Positions 18,519 through 28,645 of a stretch of DNA of 64,000 bases are shown here, one piece after another; positions within the stretch are counted from its first letter, which is position 1, and each line of letters opens with the position of its first letter. Under the pieces are notes generated by a model that ran no database searches, had not been told where the DNA came from, and worked only from the letters and a program-made list of their open reading frames with translations. Origin of the DNA: Halioxenophilus sp033283405 (GTDB lineage: Bacteria > Pseudomonadota > Gammaproteobacteria > Pseudomonadales > Cellvibrionaceae); contig NZ_JAWMQR010000002.1 of NCBI RefSeq assembly GCF_033283405.1, positions 434,001 through 498,000 on the forward strand, read 5' to 3'. The translations under genes were made by a program, and so were the position numbers.

Positions 18519-20381
18519 ATGGCCACTCCCCGCAACGACGATCTGCGTCTGGTCACCAATTTTCTCGACGACTGTTTGCCGTTTGACGAATTACCAGCCG
18601 AAGAGCTCGACCGGCTCGCCACGCAGCTGTTAATTCAGTATCAGCGCCAGGGTGATCAACTCAACAGTGAGCAGAGCAAGCCCGGTCTGCGCATTTTACG
18701 CAGCGGTGCCGTCGAGCTGTATGACAGTGACGAGCAGTTGATCGAGCGCCTGGCCGAAGGCGACAGTTTTAATCTGCACGGCCTGGCTGAAAAACATTCG
18801 GGCACCAGTGCCGAATTTATCGAAGACAGCCTCGTCTACTTTTTACCGATGGCAGACTACCAGGCCCTGCGCAGCAACCACCGCCATATCGACCGCTATT
18901 TTCGCAGCCAACGCAGCCGCCGCCTGCGCCGCTCGGTGCGCCAGATCAGCGCGCCGGAGTATCTGAGCCGACGCCTGGCGTCGCTCATGTCGCGCAAACT
19001 GGTTAGCGTCGGCCCCGAGCAGAGCGTACAGGCGGCCGCCAAGCTGATGACCGCCGCCCGCGTCTCATCGGCCCTGGTACTGGCCGATGACCAATTGCTC
19101 GGCATTATTACCGACCGCGATCTGCGCTCACGCGTGGTGGCCGCTGGGCTGCCCATGACCACCGCCGTAAGCGAAGTGATGACCATCACGCCCAAGACGC
19201 TGCCCGACGACGCCAGTGTCTTCGATGCCACCCTGTTTATGACTGAAAAGGGCATCCACCACATCCCCGTCACCCAAGCCGTCGATGGCAAACTGGCCGG
19301 CATTATCACCACCTCGGATCTGATGCTGGCACGCCAGAACGATCCGGTGTTTTTGGTCACCCATGTCCATCGACAAACCAGTGTCCGCGGCCTGGTCGAC
19401 ATCTGCCAACAGCTGCCGCAACTGATGAGCCAGTGGATCAGTGCCGGTGGCCGCGCCCACCAGGCCAGCCGCCTGCTCACCGCTATCAGCGACGCCGTCA
19501 CCCGGCGTTTGATCGAGCTCGCCATCGCCGAACTGGGACCGGCACCGGTGCCCTTCTGCTGGCTCGGCTTTGGCTCCCAGGGCCGCGGCGAGCAACTGCT
19601 CGGCGCCGACCAGGATAACGGCCTGCTGATCAACGATAGCATGCGGGCCGAGCACGAACCCTGGTTCAAGGCGCTGGCCGAGCGCGTCTGCGATGGTTTG
19701 AACGAGTGCGGTTATCCCTACTGTAACGGTCTGGTGATGGCCACCACCGACCAGTGGCGCCAGCCCTTGCAGGGCTGGTGTAAAACTGTGGATCAATGGA
19801 CGCGCTCACCCACCAAAGATGCAGTGATGCGGGTGAGTATTTTCTTCGATCTGCGCGCCGTCTATGGCGATGAGCAACTCGCCCAGTCGCTGCAGGCCCA
19901 CATGTTGAAGCGCTCGCAGGGCAACTCTATTTTTCTCGCCGCCCTAACCGAAAACGCGCTCGACGTGCCGGCACCTCTGGGCCTGTTTCGCAACTTAGTG
20001 GTGGAGCGCAGTGGCGAGCACCGCAACGAGCTGGATCTAAAACTGCGCGCGATAGCCATTATTGTCGATATCGCCCGTATCCATGCCCTCGCCCACGGCC
20101 TGACCGAAGTCAACACCTACGCCCGTCTGAAAAAATTGATGCTGGAGAAAAAACTGGCTTTAAGCGATAGTAGAAACCTGCAGGATGCCTGGAACCTGGT
20201 TATGCAGTTGCGTGCCGAAAATCAGGCCGAGCAGATTGCACAGGGCGAAAAGGTATCCAACTACGTCAATCCCGACAAACTATCGAAACTCATGAAACGT
20301 CAATTGCGGGATGCCTTTTCGGTAATTGCCGATGCCGAGCAGGGCATCGCACAAACCTACCGACCTGGAATGGCTAGGTGA
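18519..20381 (+). CDS. Cyclic-nucleotide-binding-like / CBS / DUF294 nucleotidyltransferase-like protein
   Basis: A 620-aa cytoplasmic protein in three parts: an N-terminal cNMP-binding-like beta barrel (about 15-120), a CBS pair (about 150-280, LMSRKLVSVGPEQSVQ and VMTITPKTLPDDA), and a DUF294 nucleotidyltransferase-fold domain with GSQGRGEQLLGADQDNGLL, followed by DUF294_C. The G-S-x-G-R and D-x-D-like pattern is that of GlnD-type transferases, so it may sense adenine nucleotides and modify a partner. In pseudomonads a gene of this type sits next to the acetate symporter and the exonuclease below. It shares a 4-base overlap with that exonuclease. Confidence 0.85.
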   Translation: MATPRNDDLRLVTNFLDDCLPFDELPAEELDRLATQLLIQYQRQGDQLNSEQSKPGLRILRSGAVELYDSDEQLIERLAEGDSFNLHGLAEKHSGTSAEFIEDSLVYFLPMADYQALRSNHRHIDRYFRSQRSRRLRRSVRQISAPEYLSRRLASLMSRKLVSVGPEQSVQAAAKLMTAARVSSALVLADDQLLGIITDRDLRSRVVAAGLPMTTAVSEVMTITPKTLPDDASVFDATLFMTEKGIHHIPVTQAVDGKLAGIITTSDLMLARQNDPVFLVTHVHRQTSVRGLVDICQQLPQLMSQWISAGGRAHQASRLLTAISDAVTRRLIELAIAELGPAPVPFCWLGFGSQGRGEQLLGADQDNGLLINDSMRAEHEPWFKALAERVCDGLNECGYPYCNGLVMATTDQWRQPLQGWCKTVDQWTRSPTKDAVMRVSIFFDLRAVYGDEQLAQSLQAHMLKRSQGNSIFLAALTENALDVPAPLGLFRNLVVERSGEHRNELDLKLRAIAIIVDIARIHALAHGLTEVNTYARLKKLMLEKKLALSDSRNLQDAWNLVMQLRAENQAEQIAQGEKVSNYVNPDKLSKLMKRQLRDAFSVIADAEQGIAQTYRPGMAR

Positions 20382-21046
20382 TCTGGCAAAAATTCACTCT
20401 TGGATTGTTACGCCGCTACCACGCACACCGACTCAAAAAAAATCCATCACCGCTTGCCCAACTGCTGTGGCAGTGCTGGCAGAGTGCCGCTGCAAGTGAC
20501 CACGGCCAACTGCTGGCGGTCGACCTGGAGATGTCGGCACTAACCACCCATGAGGGCGAAATCGTCGCCGCCGGCTGGGTCGCCATCGACGGGCAAAATA
20601 TTCGCTTTGGTAGCGCTGAGCACCATCTCGTCTCCGCCAACAACAGCGTGGGAGATAGCGCCACCATTCATCACCTGCGCGATTGCGACCTGGCCGCCGG
20701 CGGCGACAGCGAGTCGATGGTAGCGGCGCTGTTACGCGCCGCCAATGGCCGCACCTTATTATTTCACAACGCCAGCCTCGACCTCGCCTTTCTCAATCAG
20801 TTGTGCCGGCAACTGTGCGGAGTACCACTGCTATTGCCGCACCGCGATACCCTGTTGATCGAAAAACGTCGACTGGAGGCGTCCAATCAAATCCTCAAGG
20901 CCAACTCACTGACACTGTTCCAGTGTCGCCAGCGTTACCACCTGCCCGATTTTGCCGGCCATAACGCCCTCGCCGACGCCCTGGCAACCGCCGAGCTCTA
21001 CCTCGCTCAAAACGCCTATCGCCGCGGGCGCAACAGTCGCCATTAA
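20378..21046 (+). CDS. DEDDh 3'-5' exonuclease, DNA polymerase III epsilon-like
   Basis: 222 aa with the exonuclease motifs AVDLEMSAL (Exo I, D and E), FHNASLDLAFL (Exo II, D) and HNALADALATAEL (Exo III, H and D). It has no clamp- or polymerase-binding tail like DnaQ, so it is a stand-alone exonuclease. The start is GTG 20378, which overlaps the TGA of the DUF294 gene, so the two are translationally coupled. This pairing is common beside acetate symporters, but a mechanistic link to acetate is unknown. Confidence 0.85.
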   Translation: MIWQKFTLGLLRRYHAHRLKKNPSPLAQLLWQCWQSAAASDHGQLLAVDLEMSALTTHEGEIVAAGWVAIDGQNIRFGSAEHHLVSANNSVGDSATIHHLRDCDLAAGGDSESMVAALLRAANGRTLLFHNASLDLAFLNQLCRQLCGVPLLLPHRDTLLIEKRRLEASNQILKANSLTLFQCRQRYHLPDFAGHNALADALATAELYLAQNAYRRGRNSRH

Positions 21047-21336
21047 GCCAATGATTTCTGACAGGTAGCGGCTGACAACCAGGTAGTTTAGCCTGACGAG
21101 TCAATTGTAAAAGCGCAGTATCCAGTGCACCAGATTTGTTGTATTCCCCTACCAGAAATACCGGTACGAACTCCCAAAAAAGCAGGCTACTGACCCAATG
21201 CGATTCAGGAACCTTCGAGCCAGCCACCTTCAAGGCCACTCCTCACTGCGATTGGTCGCCAAGGGTGATTGCCGGCAGGGTATTTTGGGTTATCCCACTG
21301 CGCCATCGGCCGCTTGCTAGCTCGGGTAGACAGAAC

Positions 21337-24132
21337 ATGCCCTCTTCCCGTTTAAAGCATCTGATCAAAGAAAACCTCTGGTTCCGCCAACTCATTCTGG
21401 TCGTTATTTTCGCTAGCTCCTGCTGCCTGGGAATGTTGGCTTGCTATCTGCAATATCAGCGGGAGCTTGAACACCTGCTCGCCGAAAAGCGCGAGGCACT
21501 GCTCTCGGACTCGCTGCAAATTCAGGATCTACTGGTCGACCCCGCCGAGGTGCTCACCTCACTGCACCGCGAACCCACCACCGTACAGGCCATTAGCCAA
21601 AACGGTCAGGTGAACACAACCGCACTGGCCAGCAAACTGCTGGATATCAGCAATCGCCACAGCCAGTTTTTAAAAGTGCGCTTTATTGATACCCGTGGCC
21701 GAGAGGTGGTACGGGTTAACCGCAAAGCTGATGTACCTGTGCTGGTACCACCAGAAAACCTGCAGGATAAAAGCAACCGCTACTTTGTGGTCGATGCCCT
21801 GCAGCTGGCAAACAATCAGATCTATGTGTCCGAGCTCGATCTGAATGTTGAAAATGGTCTGATCCAGGTGCCCTCCATTCCCACCATTCGCGTCGCCACA
21901 CCGGTGTTTGACAACAACAATCAGCGCCTGGGAGCGTTGATTATTAACATCGATATGAGCGGTCTGTTCAATCAACTGGCCAACCATCAAAGTGACACAC
22001 CGCTATTTATTGCCAACCACCAGGGGCAGTGGCTGCTCGCCCCCAACCCGGATAAATCCTGGGGTTTCCTGCGCGGCCAAAGCAGCAGCCTGAAGTTAGA
22101 ACAACCTCAATTGTGGGCGGCCATCCAAAAGGCCGAACGGGGGGTGTTCAAATTCGACCACCAGCTCTGGCTGTGGTCGGTCACCTGGCCACTCTCGCCG
22201 AGCCAGGCCATTCATAACCATCAGGTGGTATCGAACGCGCATCTGGTGTTGCTCTACCATATCGGCGAGCCACAAATCCGGGCGCTGCAAAGCCGGTTGG
22301 CAAAAACCTGGTGGCCAGTGATTATTCTGGTCTCGGCGATCATCGCCGCCGCTTTTTACGGCCTGGTGAAATTGTTGGCCACTCGCCAGTCCGCGCTCTT
22401 GCGGGCCAAGCAGGCCGAGGAGTTAAACCGAGCCCTGTCCCGGGCGCGTGCCGCCGAACAGGAGGCCATGCGTTTCGTACAGGCCAATATCAACGGCATT
22501 ATCACCATCGACTCCAAAGCCAGAATTTTATCGGCCAACCCTGCCGCCGAGCGGCTGTTTGGCTACCCTGCCGGCGGCTTGACCGGCCTCAGCATGGCCG
22601 AACTGATCCCCAAAAAATACCGCTTCAGCGAAGACCTGATGGGTGACGAAGGGCTACAGCCAGCCGACATGATGCAGTGGGTTAATGGCCGTACCGTTTA
22701 CGGCCTGAAACAGGATGGCAACCCCATTCCGATGCAGGTCAATGTCAATTTAATGACCGACAAAAAGCCCTATGAATTTGCCGTCACCATAGTCAACCTA
22801 ACCGACCGCCATCGGGCTCAACAAAAAATTAACTATCTGGAAACCCACGACACGCTCACCAATCTGCCCAATCGTTCGGCGCTGATGACCGCCCTCGGTG
22901 ATGCCCTCGCCAACAGCCGCAAGCACCATCAATATTTTCTGCTGGCCATCGTCGATCTCGATTTTTTCAAACACATCAACGACAGCCTTGGCCACGAGTA
23001 TGGCGATCAACTATTAAAGGCCACCGCCGAGCGGCTGTCGGCTATCAAAGGGTTGAACACCTGTGTCTATCGCATCTGCGGCGATGAATTTGCGGTGTTT
23101 GTGCCGGGCATTAGCGAGCTGGAAACCAGTACCGCCATTATCACCACCGTACTCAGTTCGTTTCATAAGCCATTCTCTGTTGGCCAGGATAAGGTCTGGC
23201 TGCAGGCCAGCGCCGGAATCAGCGTCTACCCGCTGGATGGCAAAACGCCGGAAGAGCTGCTGCGCAATGCCGACTCCGCTCTCTATCGCATCAAGCAGGA
23301 GGGGCGCAACGGTTTTCGCTTCTACACCCGTGACCTCACCGAGCAGGCGCGCAAACGCCAGCGCCTGGAAAACGACCTGCGCAAGGCGATCAAAAATGTC
23401 GAACTGCAGCTCGCCTATCAGCCGCAAATCGATACCCGCACCAACACCCTGACCGGTATCGAGGCACTGCTGCGCTGGCAGCACGCCCGCTTAGGCCCCA
23501 TCTCGCCGACGGAATTTATCCCCATTGCGGAGGCCTCCGGGTTGATGATATTGATCGGTAACTGGGTGTTGTTAACAGCCTGCCGACAGGCCAAACAGTG
23601 GCTCGACAGCGGCCTCGATTTTGGCCGGGTGTCGGTGAATATTTCCGGGTCGCAATTTAATAAGGGCGGGCTCTCCAACTATGTGCTGGAGGTACTGCAA
23701 AAAACCGGGCTGCCGGCCCAGTGTCTGGAGTTGGAGGTGACCGAGTCGTTCATTACCAATGAGTCCTATACCACCGCCGTGGAATTTAAAGCGCTGCAGG
23801 AGGCGGGTGTTGGTTTGGCTATCGACGATTTCGGCACCGGCTATTCATCGCTCTCGCGCTTGAAACAGATGCCTTTTAAAGCACTTAAAATCGACCGCTC
23901 ATTTATTAAAGACACCCCGGAAGACAGCAACGATGTTGCCATCACCAAGGCGGTAGCCTCCATTGCCAATAACCTGGGCTTGGAGGTAATCGCCGAAGGG
24001 GTGGAGACCAAAGCGCAATTGGATTTTGTTAAATCCCTCGGCTGTTACAAGGTGCAGGGGTTCTACTTCAGCAAACCCCTGCCACCGGATGAGCTGTTCA
24101 CAATTTACAGCCAACAGGCGATGAAAGCGTAA
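21337..24132 (+). CDS. Membrane GGDEF-EAL protein with CACHE and PAS domains
   Basis: A c-di-GMP turnover protein of 931 aa. TM helix 1 (LILVVIFASSCCLGMLACYL), double-CACHE-like periplasmic sensor, TM helix 2 near residue 325, PAS domain, GGDEF and EAL. The GGDEF signature is RICGDEF, with Cys for the first Gly, so cyclase activity is uncertain. The EAL side is complete: EALLRW, ELEVTES, IDDFGTGYSSL, KIDRSFI, EGVET and QGFYFSKPL, so phosphodiesterase activity is likely. ATG 21337 is chosen because it directly precedes the first TM helix; the frame is open about 200 bp further up without homology. The 290-bp gap upstream shows no gene. Confidence 0.9.
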   Translation: MPSSRLKHLIKENLWFRQLILVVIFASSCCLGMLACYLQYQRELEHLLAEKREALLSDSLQIQDLLVDPAEVLTSLHREPTTVQAISQNGQVNTTALASKLLDISNRHSQFLKVRFIDTRGREVVRVNRKADVPVLVPPENLQDKSNRYFVVDALQLANNQIYVSELDLNVENGLIQVPSIPTIRVATPVFDNNNQRLGALIINIDMSGLFNQLANHQSDTPLFIANHQGQWLLAPNPDKSWGFLRGQSSSLKLEQPQLWAAIQKAERGVFKFDHQLWLWSVTWPLSPSQAIHNHQVVSNAHLVLLYHIGEPQIRALQSRLAKTWWPVIILVSAIIAAAFYGLVKLLATRQSALLRAKQAEELNRALSRARAAEQEAMRFVQANINGIITIDSKARILSANPAAERLFGYPAGGLTGLSMAELIPKKYRFSEDLMGDEGLQPADMMQWVNGRTVYGLKQDGNPIPMQVNVNLMTDKKPYEFAVTIVNLTDRHRAQQKINYLETHDTLTNLPNRSALMTALGDALANSRKHHQYFLLAIVDLDFFKHINDSLGHEYGDQLLKATAERLSAIKGLNTCVYRICGDEFAVFVPGISELETSTAIITTVLSSFHKPFSVGQDKVWLQASAGISVYPLDGKTPEELLRNADSALYRIKQEGRNGFRFYTRDLTEQARKRQRLENDLRKAIKNVELQLAYQPQIDTRTNTLTGIEALLRWQHARLGPISPTEFIPIAEASGLMILIGNWVLLTACRQAKQWLDSGLDFGRVSVNISGSQFNKGGLSNYVLEVLQKTGLPAQCLELEVTESFITNESYTTAVEFKALQEAGVGLAIDDFGTGYSSLSRLKQMPFKALKIDRSFIKDTPEDSNDVAITKAVASIANNLGLEVIAEGVETKAQLDFVKSLGCYKVQGFYFSKPLPPDELFTIYSQQAMKA

Positions 24133-24195
24133 TCCGCTCGACCACTCATTTCCCCACTTATTCACCGCACTCTGATGCCACGGCACCGCTCACCA

Positions 24196-25659
24196 CTAAT
24201 TGGCCGGCGCCGGGCTCACCGCCTCTGGCTCGCTTTCGAGCGGCGCAATTTTGATATTCAGGTAGGCGAAGATAATAGTCATGATTGGGCTGATAATGCA
24301 GAAGAAGGCAAACGGAGCGTAGGTTATTGTCGCCACCCCCAAGACACCGGCATGGAAGGCGCCGCAGGTATTCCATGGCACCAGCACCGAGGTAACGGTA
24401 CCGGAATCCTCCAGTGTGCGGCTTAAATTTTGTGGTGCCAGGCCGCGCTTGCGGTAGCTCTCGGCGTACATACGCCCGGGCAGCAGCACCGCCAGGTATT
24501 GGTCGGAGGCCGAGGTGTTGGTAAAAATACAGGTGGCCACCGTCGCCGAAACCAAGCCACCCACCGATTTTACGTGGCTGATCAACGCCTCGGTAATCTG
24601 CCGCAGAAAGCCACTGGCCTCCATCACACCGCCAAAAATCATGGCCGAAATAATCAGCCAGATGGTGTTGAGCATGCCCGCCATGCCGCCGGAGGAGAGC
24701 AGCTCATCCAGGGTTTCGTTACCGGTTTGCAGTTGGGTGTCGCCAAAGGCGGTCTGCATAATGCCAACGTATTTTGACCACTCGGCATCGCCCACTTCGG
24801 CACCAATCTGATCGACAATGGGCAGCTGAAAAATAAAAGCAAAAATGGCCCCCAACACGGTGCCGGTAAAGAGCGCCGGCAGCGGCGGAATTTTTTTCAC
24901 AATCATCACCAACACACACAGAGGCACCAACAGCAACCAGGGGGTGATGTTAAAACTGTTGTCGAGTGCCGCCAGAATCTCCTCAATGCTAGCCGCATCG
25001 AGAGCGCTGCTGTGACCAAAACCCAAAACCAGATAGAGCAGCAGCGCCAGAGTGATGGAAGGGATGGTGGTGTAGGTCATGTAGCGGATGTGGGTGAAGA
25101 GGTCGGTGCCGGCGGAGGCGCTGGCGAGGTTGGTGGTATCCGACAGCGGCGATAGTTTATCGCCAAAGTAGGCGCCGGAGAGGATCGCCCCGGCCACAAA
25201 GGCGGGGTTGATACCCAGCACCTGGCCAATGCCCATTAACGCGATGCCGATGGTGGCGGAGGTGGTCCAGGAGCTGCCGGTAAAAATAGAGACCACAATA
25301 CAGATAATGCAGGCGGCAAAGAGGAAGATCACCGGATTGAGTACATGCAGCCCGTAGTAGATCAGGGTGGGAATAATACCGCTCACCAGCCAGGTACCCG
25401 ACAGCGCCCCCACCATCAACAGAATTAGAATCGCCGGAGTGGCCAGCTTGATGCTGTGTACTATCCCCTCTTCCAAGGTAATCCACGAGCAGCCATAGAA
25501 AAACGCCAGGGCCGCGCCCAGCGCGGCGGCGACAACCAGAATGATCTGGTTGGAGCCGGAGATAGCATCATCTTTAAAGATAAAAACGTTGAGTGTTAAC
25601 AGGGCGATCAGCATTGCGATGGGCAGAATCGCAACGGCCAGCGGTGGCGTTTTGGTCAT
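24196..25659 (-). CDS. nhaC: NhaC-family Na+/H+ antiporter
   Basis: A 487-aa polytopic membrane protein with about 11-12 hydrophobic helices. The NhaC signature region reads SGAYFGDKLSPLSDTTNLASASAGTDLF, with TGSSWTTSATIGIALMGIG and FTNTSASDQYLAVLLPGRMY also typical. It probably exports sodium in exchange for protons. Some NhaC relatives near amino-acid genes move amino acids instead. It lies 105 bp downstream of astB on the same strand, so read-through from the arginine operon is possible but not shown. Confidence 0.85.
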   Translation of the reverse strand: MTKTPPLAVAILPIAMLIALLTLNVFIFKDDAISGSNQIILVVAAALGAALAFFYGCSWITLEEGIVHSIKLATPAILILLMVGALSGTWLVSGIIPTLIYYGLHVLNPVIFLFAACIICIVVSIFTGSSWTTSATIGIALMGIGQVLGINPAFVAGAILSGAYFGDKLSPLSDTTNLASASAGTDLFTHIRYMTYTTIPSITLALLLYLVLGFGHSSALDAASIEEILAALDNSFNITPWLLLVPLCVLVMIVKKIPPLPALFTGTVLGAIFAFIFQLPIVDQIGAEVGDAEWSKYVGIMQTAFGDTQLQTGNETLDELLSSGGMAGMLNTIWLIISAMIFGGVMEASGFLRQITEALISHVKSVGGLVSATVATCIFTNTSASDQYLAVLLPGRMYAESYRKRGLAPQNLSRTLEDSGTVTSVLVPWNTCGAFHAGVLGVATITYAPFAFFCIISPIMTIIFAYLNIKIAPLESEPEAVSPAPAN

Positions 25660-25764
25660 GCAGTTACCTTACTGTGAGCGGGTCTAATCCCTACCTTCGA
25701 CGAACAAGCAGGCCACCCGCCCAACTTTTATTGGCGTGCGGCAAGCCGGGCTGACCCGTTCCAA

Positions 25765-27141
25765 TCAACGTTGAAAATCGTAGATCGGGCCAACCTCCTG
25801 GGTTTGCAACTGCAATAGCTGCACCAGCTCGGAGAGGGCAACCTGCACCTCAACCATCAATGCCGGGTCGGCCAGGTCGGCCGCGCCCAGCTCATCCCGG
25901 TAGTGGCGATTGACCCAGTCTACCAGCTCACCGTAGAGCGCGTCGTCCAGAAACACCCGTGCCGGGCACTGGTTGATCTGGGCCTCACTCATCACCACCC
26001 GCAGGCGCAGGCAGGCCGGCCCGCCGCCATTGCGCATGCTCTGTTTCAGATCGAAGTAGAGCACCTCATCAATGGCTGGGTGATCCGCCTGCAACCACTC
26101 CAGATAACCGTGCACCGTGCGCAGGTGCATGCACTCCATCGGCACCACAATGGTCGCCCCCTTACGCCCGGGGCGGCGCAGCAGCTGGGAGTTGAACAGG
26201 TAGGAGTTGACCGCATCCTCAATGGGCACCTCCAGAGCTGGCACCTCGATGAACTCGATGCCGGCACTGCCGGGAATCTCTTCGGCGCGATAGGCATCAT
26301 TGAGCTGGCTGCGCAGGCTCTCCGACTCCAGGAAGGCCAGTTGGTGGTAGAAGAGCAGATTGCTGTCACCCACAGCGATGACATCGTTGTGAAACACCCC
26401 GGCGTCGATGGCGGCCGGGTGCTGCTGGGCAAAGACAGTGCGCTCCGGCGCCAGGCGGTGGTGACGGGCAATGGCCTGGCTCGCCTCCAACGTCTGACGG
26501 GCGGGAAAGCGCTCGGGCTTCGGCGCCAATTTGTTAAAAGCCGAGGCACCATAGACAAACAGCTCCACCCCCGGCTGACCATAGCTGTGGCAGAAACGGG
26601 TGTGGTTGGCGGCCCCCTCATCGGCAAAAAAGGCGCCGGCCGGCAGCGCCGGGTGGTGCACGTAGTCGTCGCCAACAAAGATGGAACGCAGAATACGCTC
26701 GGTGGTGGGCGCCTCGATGGAGCGGTGAAACATGCTGCTCAAATTGGCGGCGGTAAAGTGGGTTTTGTTATCAATGGTGTCGGCGAAGGGGGAGACGGTG
26801 GCGGCATTGGCCACCCACATATTGCTCGCCGAGTAGACCCCCTGCACCAGTTCCGGCGCCTGGGCAATCGCCTTGGCCAGCAGCTCGGCGTCGCTCCGGC
26901 CGGTAAAGCCCAGCCGTCGCAGGCTGGCCAGGTGGGGGCGGTCGTGAGGCGGCAGCACCGCCTGCTTCAGCCCCAGGTCGGCCAGCGCTTTCATCTTCGC
27001 CAAGCCTTGCAGCGCCGCCTGCCGGGGCGACGCCAGCTGGCCGGCGTTGGCACCGGAGGCGAGATTGCCCCGCGCCAGGCCGCCGTAGTTGTGGGTGGGC
27101 CCCACCAGGCCATCGAAGTTGACCTCCCAAACCTGGCTCAT
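25765..27141 (-). CDS. astB: N-succinylarginine dihydrolase
   Basis: Second step of arginine succinyltransferase catabolism: N2-succinylarginine to N2-succinylornithine, CO2 and ammonia. It has the full length (458 aa) of this amidinotransferase-fold family. Seen are VNFDGLVGPTHNYGGLARGN at the N-terminus, SNMWVANAATVSP, FHNDVIAVGDSNLL with the catalytic His, and GGGPACLRLRVV with the catalytic Cys. Its ATG overlaps the astD stop by 4 bases. It is the last gene of the ast operon. Confidence 0.97.
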   Translation of the reverse strand: MSQVWEVNFDGLVGPTHNYGGLARGNLASGANAGQLASPRQAALQGLAKMKALADLGLKQAVLPPHDRPHLASLRRLGFTGRSDAELLAKAIAQAPELVQGVYSASNMWVANAATVSPFADTIDNKTHFTAANLSSMFHRSIEAPTTERILRSIFVGDDYVHHPALPAGAFFADEGAANHTRFCHSYGQPGVELFVYGASAFNKLAPKPERFPARQTLEASQAIARHHRLAPERTVFAQQHPAAIDAGVFHNDVIAVGDSNLLFYHQLAFLESESLRSQLNDAYRAEEIPGSAGIEFIEVPALEVPIEDAVNSYLFNSQLLRRPGRKGATIVVPMECMHLRTVHGYLEWLQADHPAIDEVLYFDLKQSMRNGGGPACLRLRVVMSEAQINQCPARVFLDDALYGELVDWVNRHYRDELGAADLADPALMVEVQVALSELVQLLQLQTQEVGPIYDFQR

Positions 27142-28619
27142 AGAGTGACTCCCGGACTGAAGCTCTCCGGCAGGGTCAGCTGCTCATCGAGCAGGCTGGC
27201 CATCGGATGGGCACAGTAGTCGGCGGCGTAGAAGGCGCTGGGCCGATGGTTGCCACTGGCGCCGACGCCACCAAAGGGGGCGCCACCGCTGGCGCCGGTT
27301 AACGGCCGGTTCCAGTTGACGATGCCGGCCCGGGCGCGGGGGTGAAAGTAGGCCCAGTTGGCGGGGTTGTCGCTCAACAGGCCGGAGGAGAGACCAAAGC
27401 GGGTGTGGTTGGCCAGCGCCACCGCCGTGGCGAAATCCGGCGCCCACTGCACCTGTAACAGCGGGCCAAAGTACTCCTCGTCGGGCAGCTCGGCCAGGGC
27501 CGAGACATCGATAATGGCCGGGCTCAACAGGGGTTTGTGCTCGTGCAGGCGCGCCATGGTTAACAGTGGGTGGGCGCCGGCGTCGATCAAGCGCGACTGG
27601 GCCGCCAGCAACGCCTCGGCGGCAGCGGCATGGATCACCGGCCCCATAAAGTCGTCGTCGGTAAAGCCGACCGAAATCTGTTTGCCCGCCGCCACCAACT
27701 GCTGCAACAGCGCTTCGTTTTGCGCACTGCGCACCAGTATCAGCCGCCGGGCACAGGTGCAGCGCTGGCCGGAGCTGACAAACGCCGACTGGATAATGTG
27801 GTAAATGGCAGCGCGGATATCCTCCACCTGGTGCACAATCAGCGGGTTGTTGCCACCCATCTCCAGCGCCAGCAGCTTCTCTGGCCGGCCGCCAAACAAG
27901 CGGTGCAGGCGGGCACCGGTGGCGGAGCTGCCGGTAAACAGCAGGCCGTTGAGCTGCTCGTGTTCAGCCAGCAGCTTGCCGGTTTCACCACCACCCTGCA
28001 GTAAGTTGAGCACACCGGTGGGCAGGCCCGCCGCCTGCCAGCAGCGCAGCATCAACTCGGCGGTGGCCGGTGTGCACTCGGAGGGCTTGAACACCACGCA
28101 GTTACCCGCCAGCAGCGCCGGCACTATGTGGCCATTGGGCAGGTGGCCGGGGAAATTGTAGGGGCCGAGCACCGCCAGTACCCCTTGCGGGCGATGGCAG
28201 AGGTGGGCGTGCACCGGCCCGCTGCGGTTGTCGGTAAGCCCGGTGCGCGCCAGATAGGCGGCAATCGAGAGATCGATCTTGCCGATCATGCTGGCCACTT
28301 CGGTTTTACTCTCCCACAGCGGCTTACCCGTCTCCCGGTGAATCACCTCGGCCAGTGCCGTCTGGTGCAGCTTTAGCTGCTCAGCATAGGACTGCAGTAA
28401 CGCCTGCCGGTGGGCAAAGTCGGTCAGCGACCAGTCGGCAAAGGCGAGCTGGGCGGCGCGTACCGCCTCATTCACCAGAGCGGTACCGGCGCTGGCTCCG
28501 CGCCATTCGGTCTGCTCCAGGCCGGGGTTTTCCGGGTGCAGAAGTTGTCCGTCACCGGCGCGCCAATGGCCGCCGATAAAACATTCGCCGCTTAGGGGTG
28601 GGGAGATTAGTGAAGTCAT
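27138..28619 (-). CDS. astD: N-succinylglutamate 5-semialdehyde dehydrogenase
   Basis: Oxidises succinylglutamate semialdehyde to N-succinylglutamate with NAD+. 493 aa, aldehyde dehydrogenase superfamily. Seen are the GPYNFPGHLPNGHI cofactor region, FKPSECTPATAE, GLLFTGSSATG, the general base Glu in LEMGGNNPL and the nucleophile Cys in SGQRCTCARR. The gene sits 26 bp after astA and overlaps astB by 4 bases. Confidence 0.96.
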   Translation of the reverse strand: MTSLISPPLSGECFIGGHWRAGDGQLLHPENPGLEQTEWRGASAGTALVNEAVRAAQLAFADWSLTDFAHRQALLQSYAEQLKLHQTALAEVIHRETGKPLWESKTEVASMIGKIDLSIAAYLARTGLTDNRSGPVHAHLCHRPQGVLAVLGPYNFPGHLPNGHIVPALLAGNCVVFKPSECTPATAELMLRCWQAAGLPTGVLNLLQGGGETGKLLAEHEQLNGLLFTGSSATGARLHRLFGGRPEKLLALEMGGNNPLIVHQVEDIRAAIYHIIQSAFVSSGQRCTCARRLILVRSAQNEALLQQLVAAGKQISVGFTDDDFMGPVIHAAAAEALLAAQSRLIDAGAHPLLTMARLHEHKPLLSPAIIDVSALAELPDEEYFGPLLQVQWAPDFATAVALANHTRFGLSSGLLSDNPANWAYFHPRARAGIVNWNRPLTGASGGAPFGGVGASGNHRPSAFYAADYCAHPMASLLDEQLTLPESFSPGVTL

Positions 28620-28645
28620 AGTGGTAATCCTGCTGTGGGGTGCCC

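Noticed and set aside
25903..27219. 438-codon plus-strand frame opposite astB
   Set aside because: Antisense shadow; composition skewed to Gly, His, Gln and Arg, no family features.
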